Shown here: one piece after another, positions 8,866-16,637 of the stretch
How positions within the stretch are numbered: position 1 is the first letter of the stretch
How the letters are laid out: each line of letters begins with the position of its first letter
Source: Pandoraea iniqua
Lineage (GTDB): Bacteria; Pseudomonadota; Gammaproteobacteria; Burkholderiales; Burkholderiaceae
Reading direction: 5' to 3'
Length of the DNA: 64,000 bases
NCBI RefSeq assembly: GCF_902459685.1
Contig: NZ_CABPSF010000002.1
Location: 372,001 to 436,000 of the forward strand
Translations under genes and position numbers: made by a program
Notes under the pieces: generated by a model
The model's input: only the letters and a program-made list of their open reading frames with translations
Told to the model about the DNA's origin: nothing
Database searches by the model: none

Positions 8866-9831
8866 ATGACGCTCAAGCCGTATTGCCCGGATTGCCAGAC
8901 CTCGACCTTATTGCCCTTGTCGCCCTTGTCGCCCATGTCGCTTATGCCAGCCACTTCCAAACCCACGTCCCCCCGCGCGCGCCGCGGTGCCGCCAACGCG
9001 ACAGCCGTGCAGGACACCGAAGCCCGTCTGCTCTCGTTGCACTCGCCCGTCGCCAACGATGCTGACGAGCAGAGTGCCGAGACGCGCATCGAGACGAACA
9101 TCTACCGCACCATCGTCGACGGCGTGCTGGCGCACCGTCTCACGCCCGGCACCAAGCTCCCCGAGCCGGAACTCTGCCAACTGTTCGACGTGGGCCGTGC
9201 GGTCGTGCGCCGCGTGCTGGAGCGTCTGGCGCACGACGGCATCGTCACGTTGCGTCCGAACAAAGGGGCCGTGATTGCCGAGCCGACGCCGGAGGAAACG
9301 CGTGAGATTTTCGAAGCGCGGCGGGCGCTGGAGCGTTCGCTGGTCGAGCTTGCCGTATCGCGCGTGACCGAAGACGACCTCGCCATGCTGCGTCGGCAAC
9401 TCGACGCCGAACACGAAGCCATGCACCGTTTCGATCAGCCGTCATGGGCGCGGCTGGCGAGCGACTTTCACCTGCGTGTCGCCGCGCTGGCGGGCAACGC
9501 CGTGTTGCAGCGCTATCTCACCGAACTGATTTCGCGCTGTTCGCTCATCGTCGGGCTGTACGAGCCGCCGGGCTATGCCCCGTGCGAACACGACGAACAT
9601 GCCGCGATCGTGGCGTGCATCGAGCAACGCGACGCCGCAGGGGCCATCGACCGCATGCAGTCGCATCTCGAAGAGCTTGAGCGTCGCATCGAGACCACTC
9701 GGATGCGCGGGCAGAAGAGTCTGGCGTCGTTGCTCGGCTTGCCGGAGGTCGCCGCCGTCGAGGACGACGCCCCGTCGCCCGCGCCAGTCAAACGCACTAG
9801 CCCCCAACGCACCGCCCGCAAACGCGCCTGA
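8866..9831 (+). CDS. GntR-family (FadR/FCD subfamily) transcriptional regulator
   Basis: About 321 residues. A winged-helix domain (about 75-140: IETNIYRTIVDGVLAHRL, then ELCQLFDVGRAVVRRVLERL) is followed by an all-helical FCD ligand domain with FEARRALERSLVELAVSRV and metal-ligand-like histidines (SDFHLRVAAL, EHDEHAAIV). The C-terminal 35 residues are a basic tail. The start is uncertain: ATG 8866 follows the previous stop by seven bases, but 8935 and 8944 are also in frame and the first 60 residues are low-complexity. It probably controls the operon it sits in and perhaps the divergent importer. Confidence 0.9.
   Translation: MTLKPYCPDCQTSTLLPLSPLSPMSLMPATSKPTSPRARRGAANATAVQDTEARLLSLHSPVANDADEQSAETRIETNIYRTIVDGVLAHRLTPGTKLPEPELCQLFDVGRAVVRRVLERLAHDGIVTLRPNKGAVIAEPTPEETREIFEARRALERSLVELAVSRVTEDDLAMLRRQLDAEHEAMHRFDQPSWARLASDFHLRVAALAGNAVLQRYLTELISRCSLIVGLYEPPGYAPCEHDEHAAIVACIEQRDAAGAIDRMQSHLEELERRIETTRMRGQKSLASLLGLPEVAAVEDDAPSPAPVKRTSPQRTARKRA
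8914..8940 (+). repeat. 9-bp direct repeat inside the GntR gene start
   Basis: CCCTTGTCG occurs at 8914-8922 and 8923-8931, then CCCATGTCG at 8932-8940. The third, changed copy creates the in-frame ATG at 8935, one of the alternative starts of the regulator. It encodes a Pro-Leu-Ser repeat (LPLSPLSPMS). Confidence 0.8.
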
Positions 9832-9840
9832 GGACAACGC

Positions 9841-10476
9841 ATGGAAATCGACTTCCGTGAAATCACCGCGTATCAGCGCTACAAGCTGATGGCCAGCCTG
9901 ATCGTGCCGCGCCCCATCGCGCTGGTCACGACGATCAACGAGGGCGGCACGGTCAACGCGGCGCCGTTCTCGATGTTCAACATGCTCGGTGAAGAGCCGC
10001 CGATCCTGATGCTCTCGATCAACCGGCTTGACGACGATTCGCTCAAGGACACCGCCTCGAACATCCTGCGTGACCGGGAATACGTCGTGCATCTGACCGA
10101 CGAGGCGATGACGGCCCGCATGCACGCTTGCGGCGACCGCCTGCCGCCGACCGAAAGCGAACTCGCACACGCCAGACTCACGCCGGTGCCAAGCAGTCTC
10201 GTTGCCCCGCCTCGCATCGCCGAAGCGCCGGTTGCGTTCGAATGCACCTTGTGGGAGACGCTGGAGACACCAAGCCGTCACATCTTCATCGGCCGCGTCG
10301 AGCGCATGCACGCCCGTGACGAGTTGATCGATACGGAAAACTGGCGCGTGCGCTTGCAGAACTACTTCCCGGTCGGACGCTTCGGTGCAAGCTTCTACGT
10401 CGACACGCGCAATCGCTTCTCGTTGGAGCAAAGCGACGGGCAACCGACAGCGGCGACAGCCGTCGACGAGATGTGA
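9841..10476 (+). CDS. Flavin reductase-like domain protein
   Basis: A 211-residue FMN-binding split-barrel protein. The family pattern is clear: MEIDFREITAYQRYKLMASLIVPRPIALVTT, NAAPFSMFNMLGEEPPILML, and DTASNILRDREYVVHL. Such proteins bind FMN and act as NAD(P)H:flavin reductases or as small flavoproteins of unclear function; this branch (long, starting with YRLMS-like motifs) is often found in catabolic operons. A GAGGA ribosome-binding sequence precedes the start, nine bases after the GntR stop, so it is the third gene of this operon. Confidence 0.85.
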   Translation: MEIDFREITAYQRYKLMASLIVPRPIALVTTINEGGTVNAAPFSMFNMLGEEPPILMLSINRLDDDSLKDTASNILRDREYVVHLTDEAMTARMHACGDRLPPTESELAHARLTPVPSSLVAPPRIAEAPVAFECTLWETLETPSRHIFIGRVERMHARDELIDTENWRVRLQNYFPVGRFGASFYVDTRNRFSLEQSDGQPTAATAVDEM

Positions 10477-10544
10477 TGACATCGGCCCACCTATTGGCGC
10501 ACGATCTTGGGTCACACGGACTCCAAGTATCGATTTGACAATTT

Positions 10545-10566
10545 GCCAACCAACTAGTAGATTGGC
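10545..10566. promoter_or_regulatory. Probable TetR operator upstream of tetR
   Basis: An imperfect 22-bp palindrome centred between 10555 and 10556; nine of eleven base pairs match, with mismatches at 10559 and 10561. Its left half GCCAACCAACTAGT is nearly the same as the palindrome at 11300-11321 downstream of the regulator gene. Position 86 bases before the tetR start suggests autoregulation. Confidence 0.7.
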
Positions 10567-10651
10567 TGTCATTCGCCGTTTTCACATGCGTCAATGGCGG
10601 GCTCGGGCGCCGCATGCCGAGCCCCGTTGACGTCAATCGAGCCAAGGACCC

Positions 10652-11239
10652 ATGACTGTAGAGCTGTCACCGCGCGCCACTGAAATCGCAGATCACACCA
10701 AGCAATTGCTGGCGGCGGGGGGGTATCACGGGTTCAGTTATGCGGATTTGTCCGAGCGCGTGAACATTGGTAAGGCCAGCATCCACCACCATTTTCCGAG
10801 CAAGGCGGAACTGGTGCTGACGGTCGTCAGGCGTCACCGGGAGCAAGCCGAAGCCGGGTTGGCGGCGCTGGACCAGCATGTGCCGGACCCGACGGCACGG
10901 TTGAGTGCTTACACCGACTATTGGGCGCAATGCATCCGTGACGGCTCGATGCCCGTGTGCATTTGCGCCATGCTCGCCGCCGAGTTGCCGATGATCCCCA
11001 AGGAGATTGCCGACGAGGTTCGCGGCTACTTCGACGATCTGGCCGCGTGGATCGCGACGGTACTTGCTGCTGGCGTAGCGAAGGGGCAGTTCAAGTTGCG
11101 CGATAGCGCGCGCGTGGAGTCGCAAACGTTCATGTCGACGGTGCACGGTGCCATGCTGACCGCGCGCGCGTTGGGCAGTGCGGATTCGTTTCAGGCCATT
11201 TCGCAGGCGGCGATCCACCGCTTGCGCACAACGGACTGA
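10652..11239 (+). CDS. TetR/AcrR-family transcriptional regulator
   Basis: A 195-residue repressor. The N-terminal helix-turn-helix (about 5-55) reads LLAAGGYHGFSYADLSERVNIGKASIHHHFPSKAELVLTV split over three helices, a textbook TetR_N domain. The rest is an all-helical ligand domain with a Cys-rich patch (CIRDGSMPVCICAM) seen in the NemR/AcuR-like branch, which may sense electrophiles; that role is inference. Palindromes before the gene and after it, next to the membrane-protein gene, are likely its operators. AAGGA stands close before the ATG. Confidence 0.92.
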   Translation: MTVELSPRATEIADHTKQLLAAGGYHGFSYADLSERVNIGKASIHHHFPSKAELVLTVVRRHREQAEAGLAALDQHVPDPTARLSAYTDYWAQCIRDGSMPVCICAMLAAELPMIPKEIADEVRGYFDDLAAWIATVLAAGVAKGQFKLRDSARVESQTFMSTVHGAMLTARALGSADSFQAISQAAIHRLRTTD

Positions 11240-11266
11240 GCATCGTTCGGGCTTATACGGAAGGAA

Positions 11267-11289
11267 GGGCGCTTTGGCGCCCAATTTTT
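11267..11289 (+). terminator. Intrinsic terminator after tetR
   Basis: GGGCGC and GCGCCC form a perfect 6-bp GC stem around TTTG, followed by AATTTTT. This is a classical rho-independent terminator 28 bases after the tetR stop, and it ends eleven bases before the palindromic operator of the next gene, so the two genes are separate transcription units. Confidence 0.85.
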
Positions 11290-11299
11290 GGATCGTTTA

Positions 11300-11321
11300 A
11301 CCAACCAACTAGTTGGTTGAT
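11300..11321. promoter_or_regulatory. Palindromic operator upstream of membrane-protein gene
   Basis: A perfect 18-bp palindrome at 11302-11319 (CAACCAACTAGTTGGTTG) that extends to 22 bp with a single mismatched pair. It shares CCAACCAACTAGT with the site upstream of tetR. It lies 37 bases before the membrane-protein start, where repressor binding would block transcription. Confidence 0.8.
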
Positions 11322-11357
11322 TACTTGATGATCATTTCTAAGACGGAGTCTATTGCC

Positions 11358-11852
11358 ATGCCTCATCCCATTTCCACTTTGGGCGCGGCTCACACCGCCG
11401 TCAGTCTCGTGACATTTGCTGCGGGGCTGATCAGTTTCGTCCGGTATCGGCAGATCGAAAGCACCAGCCGATCGGGCAAGCTTTATCTGGCCGGGATGTT
11501 GATCTCGGTGCTGACGTCGTTCGGGTTGTCCAGTACGGGCGGTTTCAACGCGGGCCATGCGCTGGGTATCTTGGCCTTGCTCGCGACACTGGGCGGGCTG
11601 GTCATCCCGCGCATCGATTTTCTGGGACGCTCGCGGCACTACCTGTCGCAATTCGCCTTCGCGTTCAGCTTCTTCCTGCTGATGGTGCCGGGCATCAACG
11701 AGACACTGACGCGGCTGCCAGCCGGTCATCCGCTCGCAAGCGGTCCGCAATCGCCGCTGGTGCGTGGCGCGCTCACGGTGTGGCTGGGAGTCTTCGTGAT
11801 CGGAGCCGTCGCGCAGTTTCTGTGGCTGCGTGCGCAGCGCAGCCGTGCGTGA
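11358..11852 (+). CDS. Small integral membrane protein, probable TetR target
   Basis: A 164-residue protein with four hydrophobic segments (about 10-30, 42-62, 68-90 and 132-155 with another short one near 100). I do not recognise a catalytic motif; it resembles small uncharacterised DUF2306-like membrane proteins. The ATG at 11358 has GGAG upstream; an in-frame TTG at 11313 lies inside the operator palindrome and is unlikely to be used. Its position behind a TetR operator suggests it is induced by the ligand of that repressor. Confidence 0.8.
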   Translation: MPHPISTLGAAHTAVSLVTFAAGLISFVRYRQIESTSRSGKLYLAGMLISVLTSFGLSSTGGFNAGHALGILALLATLGGLVIPRIDFLGRSRHYLSQFAFAFSFFLLMVPGINETLTRLPAGHPLASGPQSPLVRGALTVWLGVFVIGAVAQFLWLRAQRSRA

Positions 11853-11877
11853 ACGGTCTTTGCATGGCATTGCCGGA

Positions 11878-12576
11878 TCAGCGCGTTGCCAGCGCAAACT
11901 CCACCGCAGCGTTGGCGTGCAACGCGGTCGTATCGAGCAGCAGCAATGCGTTGTCCTCGGGCTTCACCAGCAGCGAGATTTCGGTGCAACCGAGGACGAT
12001 GGCTTGCGCGCCGCGTGATGCCAGTCGTGCCATGACCTCCTGATACGCGGCACGCGACGCGTCCTTGACGATGCCGACACACAACTCGTCGTAGATCACG
12101 CGATGAACCACTTCGCGATCCGCAGCATCCGGGACGAGCACGTCGAGACCGAACTTGTCACGCAACCGCGACTTGATGAAGTCCTGTTCCATCGTGAACG
12201 CCGTCCCCAGCAGTCCGACGCAGGTGATGCCGCGCGCTTTGGCAGCGTCGCCGACAGGGTCCGCGACATGCAGCAGCGGGATGGAAACCGCCTCCTCGAT
12301 AAAGCTCGCGAGCTTGTGCATCGTGTTCGTGCAAAGCACCACGCACTCGGCACCGCCCGCTTCGAGGCGCTGCGCCGCTTGTTGCAGCAACACCCCGGCA
12401 TCGTCCCAACGTCCCTCGTGCTGGGCGCGCTCGATCGGACCGAAATCGACGCTGAACATCAGCATCTCAGCGGAGCGCAACGGTCCGAGCCGGGTCTGCA
12501 CGGCTTCGTTGATGATGCGGTAGTACTCGGCGCTGGACTGCCAGCTCATACCGCCGATAAGGCCGATGGTGCGCAT
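11878..12576 (-). CDS. Aspartate/glutamate racemase family protein
   Basis: A 232-residue PLP-independent racemase fold. It starts with MRTIGLIGGMSWQSSAEYY, typical of the YgeA/RacX branch. Both catalytic cysteine regions are present: CTNTMHKL near residue 82 and VLGCTEISLL near 197. Family members racemise aspartate, glutamate or broad-range amino acids, and relatives act on hydantoins or maleate. It lies 43 bases downstream of the XRE-cupin regulator on the same strand, so they probably form one transcript that is divergent from the monooxygenase island. Confidence 0.9.
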   Translation of the reverse strand: MRTIGLIGGMSWQSSAEYYRIINEAVQTRLGPLRSAEMLMFSVDFGPIERAQHEGRWDDAGVLLQQAAQRLEAGGAECVVLCTNTMHKLASFIEEAVSIPLLHVADPVGDAAKARGITCVGLLGTAFTMEQDFIKSRLRDKFGLDVLVPDAADREVVHRVIYDELCVGIVKDASRAAYQEVMARLASRGAQAIVLGCTEISLLVKPEDNALLLLDTTALHANAAVEFALATR

Positions 12577-12619
12577 GAAAACTCCTTCTGCAATGGGCTA
12601 CAAAAGCGGGCCGCTCAAT

Positions 12620-13186
12620 CTATCGCCGTACCAACGCCACGACATAGACACAGGGCTGCTTGCCCGGATTGCGGAACGTGCAAGGCGCGGGCGGTCCCAA
12701 CTGAAGGCAGTCGCCCGCCTTTAGTTCATAAGTCAGCTCACCCTCGTCGAACATCAACGTGCCTTGCTGCACCCAGATCTGCTGATGCTGGAACGTGAAC
12801 GCCGACGACGGATACGACACATTCACACCCGGCGGCAGGGTGACCTCCAGCAATTCCAGCATGCCGCCATTGCGCGGCGACACCGCGCGGCGCAGGTAGC
12901 CCGTCTCGGGGTCTTGCCAGACGAGTTGCTCGTCGGCGCGGCTCAACCGTTCTCCCGACTGTTCTGCGAGCGAGAGCAGCATGGACAGTTGCAGGCCGAA
13001 CGCGCCTGACAGGCGCCCCAGCAACGTGGCGGTCGGCGAGGCCGCGCCTCGCTCGATCTTGCTGATCATCGCTTTCGATACGCCGGAGCGCTCGGCGAGG
13101 TCGCCCAGCGACCAGCCGCGAGACTCGCGTTCGATTCGGATGCGATGTGAAATCGCCGGCGTCGGATCGGCCATCGGGGGCGTCAT
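12620..13186 (-). CDS. XRE-family regulator with C-terminal cupin domain
   Basis: About 188 residues. An HTH_3 domain (about 12-68) has SLGDLAERSGVSKAMISKIERG; a cupin sensor domain (about 105-185) follows with a conserved barrel ending in CTFRNPGKQPCVYVVAL. This architecture is common in regulators of amine, amino-acid and aromatic catabolism. ATG 13186 was preferred because a GGAA-like site precedes it; the longer frame upstream is not conserved in type and ATG 13174 is an alternative. The gene diverges from the flavin monooxygenase island and is the obvious candidate for its control. Confidence 0.9.
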   Translation of the reverse strand: MTPPMADPTPAISHRIRIERESRGWSLGDLAERSGVSKAMISKIERGAASPTATLLGRLSGAFGLQLSMLLSLAEQSGERLSRADEQLVWQDPETGYLRRAVSPRNGGMLELLEVTLPPGVNVSYPSSAFTFQHQQIWVQQGTLMFDEGELTYELKAGDCLQLGPPAPCTFRNPGKQPCVYVVALVRR

Positions 13187-13304
13187 GCTGTGATTCCAAA
13201 GGTGTCGAGTTGCGAAATTATACAAGTCGACTCTCGCACCGACCCACCGAAATACGACGACGTCTCCCACCCGAACTCCGTGTTAACCCCCATCTGAAAC
13301 TTTT

Positions 13305-13337
13305 TTGATCGTAGTCAAACGTCTACTATAGTAAACG
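13305..13337 (+). promoter_or_regulatory. Candidate sigma70 promoter with overlapping palindrome for the monooxygenase island
   Basis: TTGATC at 13305-13310 and TATAGT at 13327-13332 are separated by 16 bases. The -10 box lies inside a near-perfect 18-bp palindrome at 13320-13337 (CGT, one mismatch, TACTATAGTA, one mismatch, ACG). A second inverted repeat, TTTGA...TCAAA at 13304-13319, covers the -35 box. Repression by a dimeric regulator such as the divergent XRE-cupin protein fits. Confidence 0.6.
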
Positions 13338-13398
13338 GCAACGACGATTCGACAGCCGTCGATTCCGCTTTCAAATTTGTTGCAGACAAGGAGTCAAC

Positions 13399-14775
13399 AT
13401 GCCCCGTGAAATTCGGCTGAACGCTTTCGAGATGAACTGCGTGGGTCATATTCAGCAAGGTCTCTGGACGCATCCCCGCGATCAATCCACGCGCTACGGC
13501 GAGCTTCAGTACTGGGTCGACTACGCGAAGAAGCTGGAGAAGGGGCTGTTCGACGGCATGTTCTTCGCGGATGTGGTCGGCGTGTACGACGTCTATGGCG
13601 GCAACGCCGACGCTGCACTGCGCAATGCCGTGCAAGTGCCGGTCAACGACCCGCTGATGCTCATCCCGGCCATGGCTGCTGCCACGCAACACCTCGGCTT
13701 CGGCGTCACGGCCAACCTCACGTATGAGCAGCCGTTCCTGTTCGCGCGCCGCATGTCCACGCTGGATCACCTGACGGGCGGGCGCATCGGCTGGAACATC
13801 GTCACGGGCTATCTCGACAGCGCCGCGCGCGCCATCGGCATCGAAGGCCAGATTGCGCACGACGACCGCTACGACCTTGCCGACGAATACATGTCGCTCG
13901 TCTACAAGCTCTGGGAAGGCAGTTGGGACGACGACGCCGTGCTGGCCGACCGTGCGGGCGGCGTGTACGCCGATCCGTCGAAGGTGCGGGTCATTCATCA
14001 CCACGGCAAGCAATACAAGGTCGACGCCATGCATCTGAGCGCACCGTCGCCGCAACGCACGCCGGTGCTCTATCAGGCCGGCTCGTCCCCGCGCGGCTGC
14101 CAGTTCGCTGCCACGCACGCCGAGTGCGTCTTCGTGAACGGTCAGAAGATGGACGGCGTGAAAGAGATCGTCGACACGATCCGCGCACAAGCCGTCGCCC
14201 ACGGCCGCAATGGCGGCGACGTCAAGGTTTTCATGGGTGCCACGCCCATCGTGGGCCGTACCGATGCCGAGGCAAAAGAGAAGTTCGAAGAGTATCGTCG
14301 TTACGTGAGCTCCGAAGGGGCGCTCGCGCACGCGGCGGCGTCGCTCGGCATCGACTTCGCCAAGTACGACATCGACGAGCCGATCGACACCGGCAAGAGT
14401 CAGGCCATCGTGTCGAACGTGACCGCGATGACGCGTGCGGCCGGTCCGCAGTGGACGCGCCGCAAGCTGCTCGAACAGATGGTGCTGGGCAGCCGCCAGA
14501 CGCCGTGGGTCGGCTCCGCACAGAGCATTGCCGACCAGATGATGTCGTGGAGCGAAGCTACCGGCATCGACGGCTTCAACCTGTCGCGTACCGTCGTGCC
14601 GGAATGCTTCGAAGACGTGATCGATCTGGTGGTGCCGCTGTTGCAAGAGCGTGGCGCGTACAAGACCTCGTATGGCGAAGGCACCTATCGCAAGAAGCTC
14701 TTCGGCCACGACCGTCTGCCTCAGTCGCACAGCGCCGCGCAATACCGCTCGGGCAACAACACGGGCGCAAAGTAA
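13399..14775 (+). CDS. NtaA/SnaA/DszA-family FMN-dependent monooxygenase (luciferase-like)
   Basis: A 458-residue TIM-barrel class C flavin monooxygenase. Family features include REIRLNAFEMNC at the start, LWTHPRDQS, LEKGLFDGMFFADVVGVYDVY, LTGGRIGWNIVTGYLDSAAR and PVLYQAGSSPRGC near 225-240. Length and order match NtaA/DszA-type enzymes that use FMNH2 and oxygen to attack C-N or C-S bonds; riboflavin lyase RcaE belongs to the same family. The next gene encodes a flavin reductase, the usual partner that supplies reduced FMN. The real substrate is unknown. AAGGAG lies upstream of the start. Confidence 0.93.
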   Translation: MPREIRLNAFEMNCVGHIQQGLWTHPRDQSTRYGELQYWVDYAKKLEKGLFDGMFFADVVGVYDVYGGNADAALRNAVQVPVNDPLMLIPAMAAATQHLGFGVTANLTYEQPFLFARRMSTLDHLTGGRIGWNIVTGYLDSAARAIGIEGQIAHDDRYDLADEYMSLVYKLWEGSWDDDAVLADRAGGVYADPSKVRVIHHHGKQYKVDAMHLSAPSPQRTPVLYQAGSSPRGCQFAATHAECVFVNGQKMDGVKEIVDTIRAQAVAHGRNGGDVKVFMGATPIVGRTDAEAKEKFEEYRRYVSSEGALAHAAASLGIDFAKYDIDEPIDTGKSQAIVSNVTAMTRAAGPQWTRRKLLEQMVLGSRQTPWVGSAQSIADQMMSWSEATGIDGFNLSRTVVPECFEDVIDLVVPLLQERGAYKTSYGEGTYRKKLFGHDRLPQSHSAAQYRSGNNTGAK

Positions 14776-14821
14776 GCCCGCCGTGAATCGCAACCGTCAC
14801 GTTTTTAACGAGGAAAACGAC

Positions 14822-15337
14822 ATGGACAAGAGCACGGTGGATAAATCGATCTTCCGCGAAGCGATGGCCGGGCTGGGCGCTGCCGTCAACGTCATCACTA
14901 CCGACGGCCCCGGCGGTCTCGCCGGCTGCACCGCGTCGGCCGTGTGCGCCGTCACCGACGATCCGCCCACGCTGCTCGTGTGCATCAACCGGGCGAGCCG
15001 TAACAACGCCGTCATGCGCGAGAACGCCCGCCTGTGCGTGAACGTGCTGTCGGCCGATCAACGCGATATCGCTATGCAGTTCGCGAGCAAAGACCTCTCC
15101 ATCGAGACCCGCTTTGCCAGCGGCGACTGGGACACGATGGAGACGGGCGCGCCCGCGTTGCGCGGCGCCGTCAGCGTGCTCGACTGCGAGGTGGCATCGG
15201 TGACGGAAGTGGGCACGCATACGGTCTTCTTCTGCGAAGTCAAAGCGGCGCGTTCCACCAGCGCGCTCGACGGGCTGATCTATTTCGCACGTGGTTTCCA
15301 CCGTGTCGGCATGGTCGCGCAGTCGGCGAGCGCGTGA
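14822..15337 (+). CDS. NAD(P)H:flavin reductase component
   Basis: A 171-residue FMN-binding split barrel of the HpaC/NtaB/RutF type: FREAMAGLGAAVNVITTDGPGG, GCTASAVCAVTDDPPTLLVCINR, LCVNVLSADQRD and the C-terminal LIYFARGFHRV. It should reduce FMN for the upstream monooxygenase. The ATG at 14822 follows GAGG and begins the family-conserved part; the open frame continues upstream into the monooxygenase gene without homology. It lies 46 bases after that gene, indicating co-transcription. Confidence 0.93.
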   Translation: MDKSTVDKSIFREAMAGLGAAVNVITTDGPGGLAGCTASAVCAVTDDPPTLLVCINRASRNNAVMRENARLCVNVLSADQRDIAMQFASKDLSIETRFASGDWDTMETGAPALRGAVSVLDCEVASVTEVGTHTVFFCEVKAARSTSALDGLIYFARGFHRVGMVAQSASA

Positions 15338-15350
15338 GGGCGGACGCGTC

Positions 15351-16589
15351 ATGGAATCAATGAGCACCGCCCGCCACCACCGCGCACCACGCGGCAGACT
15401 CGCGTCGCTGGCGATCGTGCTGCTGGCGCAGGTGGCAGCGATGGGCGTCTGGTTTTCGTCGACGACCGCCGTCGCGCTCATCAAGCGAACGCAGGCGATT
15501 GCGTCGGGCGACGAGGCCATGCTCACGGGCGCGGTGCAACTCGGCTTTGTCATCGGCACAGTCGTGTCGGCGACGCTGGCGCTGCCGGACCGGTACGACC
15601 TGCGCAAGATCTTCGCAGCGTCGGCCTTGATGGCGGCAATCACGACCGGTGCGCTGGCGGTGCTGCCGCCGACCGGCCCGCTGGTGATCACACTGCGCCT
15701 GCTCACCGGCGTATGCATGGCAGGCGTGTATCCGGTCGGTATTCGGCTGGTGGCCACGTGGGCGAAGGCCGACCTTGGCTTGCTGATCGGTTTGCTAGTG
15801 GCGGCGCTCACGCTGGGGTCGGCGAGCCCGCATCTGATCGGCGGCTGGCAGGACCTCGACTGGCGTTGGGTCTATCTGGTCGCGGCGATGCTGGCGGTGA
15901 CCTCGGGCGTGGCGATCGTTTTCGCCACTATCGGTCCCAACATCAAGCGGGCGTCGCGCGTCGATTTTTCGAAGGTGACGCAAGCGTGGCGCGATCCGGC
16001 CGTGCGGCTTGCGAATCTGGGGTATCTCGGCCACATGTGGGAGCTGTACGCGATGTGGGCGTGGCTGGGGCTGTTTCTGCAATACACGCTGCATTTGCAT
16101 GGTGTTGCCGATTTTCACGAGAAGGCGGAAGTGCTGACCTTCGCGGTGATTGCGTTCGGTGCGGTTGGCGCGTGGGCCGGGGGGCTGCTCGCCGATCGCA
16201 TCGGCCGAACGCTCGTCACGATTGGCGCGATGGCGATTAGCGCGACGTGCGCGGCGGTCATCGGCTGGCTGCCGGGCGCGCCGCTGGCGATCGTCGTGGG
16301 CGTGGCGTTCGTGTGGGGTTTCTCGGTGATCGCGGATTCGGCGCAGTTCTCGGCGGCCGTGGCCGAGCTGGCAGACCCGACTTCGGTCGGCACGTTGCTC
16401 ACCGCGCAGACATGCGCCGGGTTCCTGCTCACGCTCGCCAGCATCCGGTTGGTGCCTGTCGTCGTGGCCCATCTCGGCTGGGCCGGTGGCATGGGCATGC
16501 TGGCGATCGGACCGGTGCTCGGTTGCCTCGCGATGTGGCGGTTGCGTCAGCACCCGGCATCGCGCCGCATGGCGGGCGGCAAGCGATAG
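15351..16589 (+). CDS. Major facilitator superfamily transporter
   Basis: A 412-residue inner-membrane carrier with about twelve hydrophobic segments in two halves and a central loop near residue 200-215 (IKRASRVDFSKVTQAW). The short loop between helices 2 and 3 (LPDRYDLRKIF) resembles the MFS motif A region, and GVYPVGIRLVATWAKADLG is typical of the CynX/NimT-like and nitrate-type branches. It starts 14 bases after the flavin reductase stop with GAGGG upstream, so it is part of the same operon and probably moves the substrate or a product. Confidence 0.88.
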   Translation: MESMSTARHHRAPRGRLASLAIVLLAQVAAMGVWFSSTTAVALIKRTQAIASGDEAMLTGAVQLGFVIGTVVSATLALPDRYDLRKIFAASALMAAITTGALAVLPPTGPLVITLRLLTGVCMAGVYPVGIRLVATWAKADLGLLIGLLVAALTLGSASPHLIGGWQDLDWRWVYLVAAMLAVTSGVAIVFATIGPNIKRASRVDFSKVTQAWRDPAVRLANLGYLGHMWELYAMWAWLGLFLQYTLHLHGVADFHEKAEVLTFAVIAFGAVGAWAGGLLADRIGRTLVTIGAMAISATCAAVIGWLPGAPLAIVVGVAFVWGFSVIADSAQFSAAVAELADPTSVGTLLTAQTCAGFLLTLASIRLVPVVVAHLGWAGGMGMLAIGPVLGCLAMWRLRQHPASRRMAGGKR

Positions 16590-16637
16590 CGCATTCGTCT
16601 TCTTTCGTTCTCTCCTTCCTGTTTTCGAGACGTTGAA

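Noticed and set aside
9442-10572. Open frame of 376 codons on the minus strand across the GntR tail and flavin-reductase-like gene
   Set aside because: It spans two well-supported genes and the tetR promoter, and has no homology signal.
11313-11357. TTG start for the membrane protein
   Set aside because: It would lie inside the operator palindrome and adds polar residues; ATG 11358 has a proper ribosome-binding site.
13315-14793. Open frame of 492 codons on the minus strand opposite the flavin monooxygenase
   Set aside because: No recognisable domain, composition typical of an antisense frame, and the plus-strand frame has full family conservation and a ribosome-binding site.
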